DNA from: Oceaniglobus ichthyenteri
Lineage (GTDB): Bacteria; Pseudomonadota; Alphaproteobacteria; Rhodobacterales; Rhodobacteraceae
DNA length: 64,000 nt
Direction: 5' to 3'
Assembly: GCF_003057885.1 (NCBI RefSeq)
Contig: NZ_QAGK01000006.1
Coordinates: forward strand, 1-64,000
Positions 23,661 through 30,331 of this stretch are shown piece after piece. Every line of letters begins with the position of its first letter. The stretch's first letter is position 1. The notes beneath the pieces were generated by a model. That model did no database searches. It saw only the letters and a program-made list of their open reading frames with translations, and was not told where the DNA came from. A program made the translations under genes and the position numbers.

Positions 23661-24985
23661 TGGATCGCACGACCCGCCCTGCCCGCCGCCTGCGCTGTGC
23701 GATCTACACCCGCAAGTCGAGCGAGGAAGGGCTCGACATGGAGTTCAACAGCCTCGACGCGCAGCGAGAGGCATGCGAGGCCTATATCGCCAGCCAGCGC
23801 TCCGAGGGTTGGGTTGCGACCCGCGACCGTTATGACGACGGCGGCTTTTCCGGTGGCAATCTCGAGCGGCCGGGTCTCAAGCAGCTTCTGGCCGACATCG
23901 ACGACGGGTTGATCGACGTGGTGGTGGTTTACAAGATCGACCGGCTCAGCCGCTCGCTGATGGACTTTTCCAAGCTGGTCGAGATCTTTGACCGCAACGG
24001 CGTCACCTTCGTTTCGGTCACGCAGTCGTTCAACACCACGACCTCGATGGGGCGGCTGACGCTGAACATCCTGCTCAGTTTCGCCCAGTTCGAACGCGAG
24101 GTCATCGGCGAGCGGATCCGCGACAAGGTGGCGGCATCGCGCAAGCGCGGGATCTGGATGGGCGGCTATGTGCCGCTGGGCTATGATGTTCAGGATCGCA
24201 AACTGGTGGTCAACGACGCCGAGGCCGCATCGGTCCGCCGCATCTTCGAGCGGTTCGTCGAACTCGGGTCCGCCACGGTTCTGGCGCGCGAACTCCGCCG
24301 CGACGGGTTCCGCAACAAGCAGGGAACGCTGATCGACAAGGGTTACCTCTATCGGCTGCTGAACAACCGGGTTTATCGCGGTGAGGCCGTCCACAAGGGC
24401 AAGGCTTATCCCGGCGAGCACGACGTTATCATCGACAACGACCTCTGGGATCGCGCCCACGCCATCATGAAGGAAAGCCCCCGCAAGCGCGCCAACAATA
24501 GCCGGTCGCAGACACCTGCGCTATTGAAGGGGCTGATCTTCAGCGACACCGGTGTCGCCATGACCCCCACCAGCACCCGGAAAGGTGCGAAGCTTTACCG
24601 TTACTATGTGTCGATGGACACGATTAAAAACCGGGAGACCGGTGCTGAGACCGCCCCGATGCGGCTGGCTGCCGGAATGGTCGAGGACGCGGTCGTGACC
24701 GAGGTCCGGCGCATTCTCCAGACGCCGGAGGTCGTGACGCAGGTGATTGCCGCCGTGAAGCAGCAGGATAGTGCAGTTTCGGAGTCGGACGCCATCGCGG
24801 CATTGCATGAATTCAACGCCCTCTGGGCGCAGCTGTTCCCGGCCGAGCAGGCACGGATCATCCAGCTTCTCGTCCGTCGTGTCACCGTCACCGCCGCAGG
24901 TCTTGAGGTGGACATCCGGCGCGAGGGGATCGCGGGCGTCGTCCGCGAGATGGTTGCGCCGCGCAATCTGGAGGCGGCGGAATGA
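23657..24985 (+). CDS. Serine recombinase (large resolvase/invertase family)
   Basis: A 442-residue recombinase. The catalytic domain has CAIYTRKSSEEGLDMEFNSL with the nucleophilic Ser in TRKSS, the Arg-rich helix VVVYKIDRLSRSLMDF, and LLSFAQFEREVIGERIRDK. Next come the recombinase domain (GYVPLGYDVQDRKLVVN, RELRRDGFRNKQG, LLNNRVYRGEAVHKG) and a zinc-ribbon-like/C-terminal coiled region with few Cys. The length fits phage integrases and large resolvases. It could integrate or excise this prophage or act on its own module; no att core can be seen beside it. It is coupled to DUF2924 before and the HTH protein after. Confidence 0.92.
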   Translation: MMDRTTRPARRLRCAIYTRKSSEEGLDMEFNSLDAQREACEAYIASQRSEGWVATRDRYDDGGFSGGNLERPGLKQLLADIDDGLIDVVVVYKIDRLSRSLMDFSKLVEIFDRNGVTFVSVTQSFNTTTSMGRLTLNILLSFAQFEREVIGERIRDKVAASRKRGIWMGGYVPLGYDVQDRKLVVNDAEAASVRRIFERFVELGSATVLARELRRDGFRNKQGTLIDKGYLYRLLNNRVYRGEAVHKGKAYPGEHDVIIDNDLWDRAHAIMKESPRKRANNSRSQTPALLKGLIFSDTGVAMTPTSTRKGAKLYRYYVSMDTIKNRETGAETAPMRLAAGMVEDAVVTEVRRILQTPEVVTQVIAAVKQQDSAVSESDAIAALHEFNALWAQLFPAEQARIIQLLVRRVTVTAAGLEVDIRREGIAGVVREMVAPRNLEAAE

Positions 24986-25377
24986 CCAAGCCTGACGATA
25001 CGATCCGCGTACTGATCCCGCTGAAGATTCGCAAGAAGAACGGTCGGCCAAAAATCATGCCGCCCGCCGATTACCGACCCAGCGAAGACCAGACGCAGGA
25101 CCCGCATATCCTGCGCGCCATTGGGCGGGCATGGGGCTGGCGGCGGCGTATGGACGCCGGTGAATTCAGCACGATCCAGGAACTCGCCGAAGCCGTTGGT
25201 TTGGCCGAGCGCCATGTCAGCCGTCAATTGCGGCTCGCTTATCTCGCCCCGGAGGTGCTGAAGCGGTTGACCTGCGGGCGCGAGCCATCGGCGGTCAGCC
25301 TGTATGATCTGGGCTTCCTCGCTGGGGAACCGTGGCAGGAGCAAATGAAACAGGCACTCGAGGAGGCTGCACCCTGA
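24982..25377 (+). CDS. HTH protein of the recombinase module
   Basis: A 131-residue protein overlapping the recombinase stop by 4 nt. The N-terminus is basic (KIRKKNGRPKIMPP). Residues about 62-90 form a KorB/ParB-like HTH (TIQELAEAVGLAERHVSRQLRLAYLAPEVLK). The C-terminus is SLYDLGFLAGEPWQEQ. It closely follows serine recombinases with DUF2924 in related bacteria as I recall. It may be the DNA-binding directionality or accessory factor of the recombinase, but this is inferred only from coupling. Confidence 0.75.
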   Translation: MTKPDDTIRVLIPLKIRKKNGRPKIMPPADYRPSEDQTQDPHILRAIGRAWGWRRRMDAGEFSTIQELAEAVGLAERHVSRQLRLAYLAPEVLKRLTCGREPSAVSLYDLGFLAGEPWQEQMKQALEEAAP

Positions 25378-25450
25378 ACGTCGCGCTCGGCCCTAACCGG
25401 ACATTCACAGGCTCGATGACTCTGCGCCGCGGCGTTCCTATAGCGAACGC

Positions 25451-25597
25451 ATGGGGCGCTTCAGTAGCGGTCATCTGGATGACGTAAACTATGCGGACAC
25501 GGTGCGCGACATAACAAAACCACCCGCTGAGGTTGAGGAAAGCCTTGCTTATTTAGAGCAAGCAGGACAAAGGTTTGTTCGTCAAGCACCGGGATAA
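25451..25597 (+). CDS. Possible 48-residue protein directly upstream of the PARIS-like ATPase
   Basis: ATG at 25451 to TAA at 25595-25597, sequence beginning MGRFSSGHLDDVNYADTVRD, acidic, with a helical middle (PAEVEESLAYLEQAGQRFV). It ends 6 nt before the ATPase start. It could be a small third component, a leader peptide that sets expression of the defence genes, or chance. No ribosome site stands out before it. No homologue is recognised. Confidence 0.35.
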   Translation: MGRFSSGHLDDVNYADTVRDITKPPAEVEESLAYLEQAGQRFVRQAPG

Positions 25598-25603
25598 CGT
25601 CTT

Positions 25604-26974
25604 ATGAAGCTCATCAAATTCGAGGCCATTGATGTTAACGGCTACCTGAATTTTGGCTTGGACTTCTTCGAAGACCTGACATTTCTCACGGGAATAAATG
25701 GCACCGGAAAAACGTCGGCTTTGAATGCTATGTCGGCGCTTCTAATGCCGAAGCTTGATTACTTAGCGTCCCATAGCTTCGCTTACATATCACTTACGAT
25801 TGGACATCAGGGTGAGAAGGTAATGCTCAGTGCGGAGCGAGAGAAACATATTACTAAGCTCTCATGCTCACTATACCCAGAAGAACCAATTAGCTTCGAA
25901 GCTTTCTCAGAACCCGACACTGAACTGCCGCGGCATAAGCTGTCCGAACTGGAGGAGGAATACTACAAGGAGCTATTGGCCAAGAATGCGAATTCACCAA
26001 TCTTGAGCTTCATCGAGGACCTTCCAACACCGATGTTTCTTGGGCTCGACCGACGATCTCGCTCCTTCACTCCCGACCGGTACTGGATGTATAGCTCGAA
26101 TCGCAAGCAAATCAGAAGGAACGTCTTCGGCAACTCCTTGAACGCAAGTCTACGCGAGGCGATGTATTTCGCCAACGACCAACTGAGAAATAACGAACGG
26201 CGAAAGTTCTTACTCGACAGAAATTTCAGAGATAAGCTGGTTTTAGAGCTATTAAACTTCCCTCCAGTGAACTTTACAGAACTCCGCCACGACGAAGACA
26301 TTATCGATGAAGTAAGCTTGAGTGAGGCCAAGAAGAATATCTATAAAATCCCTAAGCTCCTGAGGCTGCCATATAGCGAAATCACCAGTCGGATTGAGGG
26401 TTTATTTACCTTTATCGAAGAACAGGTAGCGATCGTCAGAAACAGTCCCCCAGGAAAAGAAGATGAAGATGATGTATGGGAGGCCCCGATATTAGAAGCG
26501 AGGTTCGCAATCGCGCAGAATAAAGCCAACATCGAAAAGATCAACACACTATCCCGAATGGTCTCAGAATACACAGCTAAGACCGAAGAGATCGACAAAA
26601 GAACAAATGAGTTCGCAGAACTAATAAACTCGTTTATTAAGGACAGCGGGAAAATACTCGTATATACGGACGATTTTGAGCTGGCATTTAGGGTTGGGGA
26701 GGAAAGCGCTGAAAGAGATCTAACGACCCTCTCCTCAGGCGAAATTCAGATCATTGTGATCTTTGCACACCTCTACTTTAATCCCGAAACCAACAAGGCA
26801 AACGTTTTCATAATTGACGAACCTGAGCTTTCACTTCACGTCCAATGGCAACAGAAATTCGTTGACGCTCTACTGGAGGTGACGGAGAATACTCAATTCA
26901 TTATGGCGACCCACTCCCCTACGATTATCATGAATCGCATCAAGAACTGCAAAGAAATCTCGCGGCAAATATGA
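25604..26974 (+). CDS. AAA ATPase, PARIS AriA-like (AAA_21 / ABC-type)
   Basis: A 456-residue ABC/SMC-type ATPase. Walker A GINGTGKT at residues 30-37, long helical insert (about 120-345), signature SSGE at 377-380, Walker B VFIIDEPELS at 401-410, and H-loop THSP at 436-439. It overlaps a DUF4435 gene by 4 nt. This ATPase + DUF4435 pair is the composition of the PARIS anti-phage system. In studied cases AriA assembles and holds AriB, then releases it when phage anti-restriction proteins appear. The region is visibly less GC-rich than the prophage around it, suggesting separate acquisition. Other ATPase-TOPRIM defence pairs (OLD/Gabija-like) differ by using a helicase or a fused TOPRIM. Confidence 0.85.
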   Translation: MKLIKFEAIDVNGYLNFGLDFFEDLTFLTGINGTGKTSALNAMSALLMPKLDYLASHSFAYISLTIGHQGEKVMLSAEREKHITKLSCSLYPEEPISFEAFSEPDTELPRHKLSELEEEYYKELLAKNANSPILSFIEDLPTPMFLGLDRRSRSFTPDRYWMYSSNRKQIRRNVFGNSLNASLREAMYFANDQLRNNERRKFLLDRNFRDKLVLELLNFPPVNFTELRHDEDIIDEVSLSEAKKNIYKIPKLLRLPYSEITSRIEGLFTFIEEQVAIVRNSPPGKEDEDDVWEAPILEARFAIAQNKANIEKINTLSRMVSEYTAKTEEIDKRTNEFAELINSFIKDSGKILVYTDDFELAFRVGEESAERDLTTLSSGEIQIIVIFAHLYFNPETNKANVFIIDEPELSLHVQWQQKFVDALLEVTENTQFIMATHSPTIIMNRIKNCKEISRQI

Positions 26975-27828
26975 CTACTTCGGCTGTATATCCCACAGGA
27001 ATCGCCCCGGCGCTTGGACATCTCAACTCATCTCAGAATAGCATTGAGATATTTGTCGAAGATGAGACTGGAACGAATATGTGGCGCAACATACTCCGAG
27101 CGTTCCTGCCTGTAGGTACTGCGTTCAGCACCCCAATCCAGCTTGGTGGCCGAGATCGAGTGATTGATGAGTGCAAGAGAGATCAGGCCGATGATGGGCG
27201 GAAAAAACTATACATTATTGATGCGGATATCGACATATTGCTTGGTCGAAGCAAGCCTAGACTAAAACACCTCTATAGGCTCCGCTCGTACTGCATAGAG
27301 AACTACCTCATTCAGGAGAAGGCGCTCATTGACCTTGCTTGCATACTTGATCCTGAAGTGGACGAACTGACGGCCGTTCATAGATTGGACTTTGAGGCAT
27401 GGATACAGAGCATATCGGGGGAACTTGAAGGCCTTTTCGTGTGCTACGGTACCAGCCTGAATTTAGGCGGTGGCGATAGGACAATACGATATCACGTCGC
27501 CAACCTGACCAAACCGCACCCAAACCATTTTCTCATCTGCGAAAGGAAAGCTGGCAGGCGGATATTCGCCCTCTACCGGCGGCTTTGCCGGGATTTCGGG
27601 CTGGTTGCTGTCCGTCAAATGAGAGAAAACGTACTGGCCAACGCCGTCCCAAATAACCCAATATCCTACGCATCCGCCAAGCACTATCTCCTTCCGCTTG
27701 TCTTCGCGAGGTTGCGAACGCTGTTCGGCCAGGGCATGAGTGACAATCAGATGAAATCTGCTTTATCTCGAACTATTGACTCTTCTATCGATCCCTACTT
27801 GGCCAAGCGATTCCGGAGCATTCTCTGA
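26971..27828 (+). CDS. DUF4435 TOPRIM-like protein, PARIS AriB-like effector
   Basis: A 285-residue protein. TOPRIM-type acidic residues are visible: Glu30 and Glu32 in IEIFVEDETGTNMW, and Asp84, Asp86 and Asp88 in LYIIDADIDILLG. Between them is a strand-helix pattern typical of DUF4435. The segment RLRSYCIENYLIQEKALID (about residues 100-118) matches the DUF4435 CxENYLI-type motif. In characterised PARIS systems AriB is a TOPRIM nuclease that cleaves host tRNA once freed from AriA. Length and order (after the ATPase, ATGA overlap) fit. The nuclease activity here is inferred from family. Confidence 0.84.
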   Translation: MTTSAVYPTGIAPALGHLNSSQNSIEIFVEDETGTNMWRNILRAFLPVGTAFSTPIQLGGRDRVIDECKRDQADDGRKKLYIIDADIDILLGRSKPRLKHLYRLRSYCIENYLIQEKALIDLACILDPEVDELTAVHRLDFEAWIQSISGELEGLFVCYGTSLNLGGGDRTIRYHVANLTKPHPNHFLICERKAGRRIFALYRRLCRDFGLVAVRQMRENVLANAVPNNPISYASAKHYLLPLVFARLRTLFGQGMSDNQMKSALSRTIDSSIDPYLAKRFRSIL

Positions 27829-28218
27829 CTGATAGTGGCATATTGAGACAATGGATTCAGACTGTTTATTAGTTGGACCCGTCTGGCACTCAAACTTCCG
27901 ACCGGTTGCGTTCTCGTCCCCTATCTCCCCCATCATGGCTCTACTAATATTTCGCATAAGGAGCTTTTCTATTAGATCTCAAATTGATCAGAGGTAGTTC
28001 CGCTTACGCTTGGATTGCTAGTTTGACGTTCGGACGAATAAAATTATCGCAGCGTAGCGAATTTCTACTTTCCCTTGGAAAGTGTCCTCAGTGCCGCGCC
28101 ACCGCGAAAGTCCGGTTTCCGCCCTTCGTGCCGTTATGTCAGCAAGAAAAAGGCCGCTTTCGTTTTTGCCTTTCGGGCAGCGGCCCGTGAGAAATCGGCC
28201 TCCGCAGCAAGCAGGAGC
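27829..28218. other. Intergenic region between the PARIS-like pair and DUF3883 gene
   Basis: There is no supported gene in these 390 nt. The left two thirds are AT-richer and give only short frames with no start signals. The right part contains a terminator for the leftward DUF3883 gene (28147-28185). No repeats or att-like duplications were noticed. Confidence 0.5.
28147..28185 (-). terminator. Rho-independent terminator of the DUF3883 gene
   Basis: On the minus strand GGCCGCT pairs with AGCGGCC (28179-28185 with 28152-28158), with a 20-nt loop that can itself pair (GCCCGAAAGGC). TTTTTC follows. It lies 34 nt after the DUF3883 stop. Confidence 0.72.
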
Positions 28219-29055
28219 TCAATGAAAACTCGCCTGAAAGGCCGTCGCGGTCAACGAGACATGGGCGTCTAGCGGCGGGTGCAACTCAAACGCTTTTGGC
28301 TCACGCGAGAAATTCCAGAGGCGTAAAAGGCACCATTCCGTCCGGCGCTCTTCGGCGACCGCCAGTTCATTTCGAGAAATGTAAAAGGGCGTGCGTTCCC
28401 AGCCGTTTGTTGTTTTCACCTCGATCAAACGCTCCCGTCCGTCCGGAGCGAAGCTGGCAATGTCGTACCCCACACCATCGCCATCCTCTTTTGAAACCCA
28501 CCGCACCTTTCGTGCCAAGTCATCACGACCAGCCACTTTCAATGCGGATCGTTCGTGTGCAACGACGCGCTCTTCTCCTGCCCGGCCGAGGGCCCGGTTG
28601 CGTTCATCTCGACCCGCTACGTCGAACTTTCTGGCGACATGCAGCATTTGCTCCAGTTCCTGCGGCGGCGGCTGGTTAGACAGCGTCGGTGGCGGTCCAA
28701 TCCAGATCTGCGCAGCCTCGCGCAGGACATTTGCTGATCGCGCGCCCGGCATCCGCCCAAGCCAAGCCGGGTTCCATGCCAACCAGCGCGCCACAGCATC
28801 GACCAAAGTCATCTGGAAATTGAACGCTGGCTTGTAGCCAGGGATCCAATCTTCGCCGAGCCCCTTCAGCACCGCACTGATATTCTGATGCTTGAACTCG
28901 ATCGAGCCTTCCGTCCGGTTCCGTAATAGGGGCATCAAACTGCGCCGGTGCTGAGCCTTGTTATAGGGACGGCCCGCCATGTCCTCGGCCAGCATCGCGA
29001 AGTAATCCGCGACGATCAGGTCGTTTTCTGCATCTGTCCAGGGCCCATTCGACAT
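28219..29055 (-). CDS. DUF3883 domain protein (PD-(D/E)XK-like nuclease)
   Basis: A 278-residue protein. The N-terminal half (WTDAENDLIVADYFAMLAED, AQHRRSLMPLLRNRTEGSIE) resembles a Myb/HTH-like part found in some HNH/restriction-linked proteins. The C-terminal part is DUF3883: RNRALGRAGEERVVAHERSA, then GVGYDIASFAPDGRERLIEVKTTNG, with the Asp and ExK of a PD-(D/E)XK active site. DUF3883 domains are common in restriction and defence proteins (e.g. SNF2-linked). It has its own terminator, converges on the PARIS-like pair, and is the last gene before tRNA-Ser. A defence role is likely, unproven. Confidence 0.8.
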   Translation of the reverse strand: MSNGPWTDAENDLIVADYFAMLAEDMAGRPYNKAQHRRSLMPLLRNRTEGSIEFKHQNISAVLKGLGEDWIPGYKPAFNFQMTLVDAVARWLAWNPAWLGRMPGARSANVLREAAQIWIGPPPTLSNQPPPQELEQMLHVARKFDVAGRDERNRALGRAGEERVVAHERSALKVAGRDDLARKVRWVSKEDGDGVGYDIASFAPDGRERLIEVKTTNGWERTPFYISRNELAVAEERRTEWCLLRLWNFSREPKAFELHPPLDAHVSLTATAFQASFH

Positions 29056-29404
29056 GCCGCCAGGCTATGAGCGGAAAGTCTGTTTGTCATCAAAGACTTC
29101 TCGCGACTTTTCGCACTGCTTCGAAGAACCACGCCGCCTTCAGGTGTCTCTGACCGTTTCGATAGCGGTCGAACCTGCCTCAACTGCGGCGCAATCCATT
29201 TTCAGCAAGCACTTGAAAAGACAGACATTTTCGAATGCGTCTCGATTTAGGTGAAGGGCGGGTGAAAGGAGACGCGGGGCGTTCAGAGACCGATTTCCGG
29301 CAAACGGCCAGTCTCCGAAAGTCGGATGGCTCCGCTAAACCCCTTTGAAACAAAAAGAAAAAAAGCCCTCACAGGGGCCTCGTCTCGGGTTCGCGAATGG
29401 TTTG
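29056..29404. other. Junction region between accessory DNA and tRNA-Ser
   Basis: No gene is seen. It holds the upstream region of the DUF3883 gene and, at 29358-29378, a weak terminator for tRNA-Ser. The change from accessory to core DNA probably falls here. No duplicated tRNA 3' end could be found within the window. Confidence 0.45.
29358..29378 (-). terminator. Terminator downstream of tRNA-Ser
   Basis: On the minus strand GCCC CTGTGA GGGC is followed by seven T, 27 nt after the tRNA 3' end. The stem is short but the T-run is clear. Confidence 0.5.
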
Positions 29405-29494
29405 TGGCGGACAGACAGGGATTCGAACCCTGGAGACGGTCTCCCGCCTACACACTTTCCAGGCGTGCGCCTTCGACCACTCGGCCACCTGTCC
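29405..29494 (-). tRNA. tRNA-Ser (GGA anticodon)
   Basis: Minus strand, 90 nt including encoded CCA. It begins GGACAGGTGGCCGAGTGG and ends CTGTCTGTCCGCCA. The acceptor arms GGACAGG and CTGTCC pair, the T-arm contains GGGTTCGAATCCC, and the long variable arm (GGCGGGAGACCGTC) is typical of serine. The anticodon loop CTGGAAA gives anticodon GGA, reading UCC/UCU. Its 3' end faces the prophage/defence region. Confidence 0.96.
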
Positions 29495-29614
29495 GTGGCG
29501 CATGGATTAGACAATCGCGTCGGAAGATGCAAGGGCAGAGCGGGGTAGAAATGCGCATGAAGAAGATGAACGCCCAAGCAGAGGTTTTAACCCGATTTGC
29601 AAGCGGTGGGCCGG

Positions 29615-30331
29615 TCAGGTCAGGTGGATATAAACGCGTCGATTTTGCGCGCCTTTTTTGGTGATTTTGCCCAACCGTACCTGCCCGATTTCTCCGGTGC
29701 GCCGGACATGGGTGCCGCCGCAGGGCTGCAGATCGATCTGCTGTGTTGCGTTGCCGATCTGTACCAGACGCACCTTGCCCGATCCCATGGGGGGCATCAC
29801 CGACATGGTTTTCACCAATCCGGGGTTTGCGCGCAATTCTTCGTCGGTGATCCAGGTTTCGCTGACCTGCAGATCTTGCGCGATCAGATCGTTCAGCGCG
29901 ATTTCCAAGGCATCCTTGTCGTTTGGAGAGTCGGGCATATCGAAATCAAGGCGGCCCTTGTCTGGTGCGATCGATCCGCCACTGACGGGTAGCGGAATAA
30001 CCACCGAAAGAAGGTGCAAGGCGGTATGTACCCGCATGTGGCGCAATCTTCGCGACCAATCCAACGATTGTTCGACCCAGGTTCCGACCGGGGGCAACGG
30101 ATCGGGGGCCGCCGGCACCAGAACCAAATCGCCATCGTCACCTTTCAAACATGTCGCGATATCCAGCGATGCATTGCCCCATGTCAATCTGCCGCTGTCG
30201 CCCGGTTGACCGCCACCTGTGGCGTAAAAGATCGACTGATTCAGGATCACGCCGCCTTCGGGTGTGTGGCCGACAACCTTGGCCGGGGCGTGGGCCAGAT
30301 AGGCATCTTCGTGGAACAAAAGGCGGGTCAT
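29615..30331 (-). CDS. alaX: Alanyl-tRNA editing protein AlaX
   Basis: A 238-residue freestanding editing domain that hydrolyses Ser (or Gly) mischarged onto tRNA-Ala. Zinc ligands are visible in HTALHLLS (HxxxH) and CGGTHVRRTGEIG (CxxxH). The N-terminal segment QSIFYATGGGQPGDSG is the AlaRS-like motif. The length fits AlaX-M/II types, which carry the N-terminal extension. The ATG at 30331 overlaps the stop of the MscS-type gene (ATGTGATG), so it is the last gene of that leftward group. Confidence 0.92.
   Translation of the reverse strand: MTRLLFHEDAYLAHAPAKVVGHTPEGGVILNQSIFYATGGGQPGDSGRLTWGNASLDIATCLKGDDGDLVLVPAAPDPLPPVGTWVEQSLDWSRRLRHMRVHTALHLLSVVIPLPVSGGSIAPDKGRLDFDMPDSPNDKDALEIALNDLIAQDLQVSETWITDEELRANPGLVKTMSVMPPMGSGKVRLVQIGNATQQIDLQPCGGTHVRRTGEIGQVRLGKITKKGAQNRRVYIHLT

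Noticed and set aside
23657-24985. Calling the serine recombinase the integrase of this prophage with certainty
   Set aside because: No att core was visible beside it, DUF2924-linked recombinases also occur away from prophages, and the tRNA-Ser boundary points to another integrase type.
25604-27828. Gabija, OLD or Septu system instead of PARIS
   Set aside because: Gabija needs a UvrD-like helicase and OLD has the TOPRIM fused to the ATPase. The second protein here lacks an HNH motif as in Septu. DUF4435 with a separate ATPase fits PARIS best.
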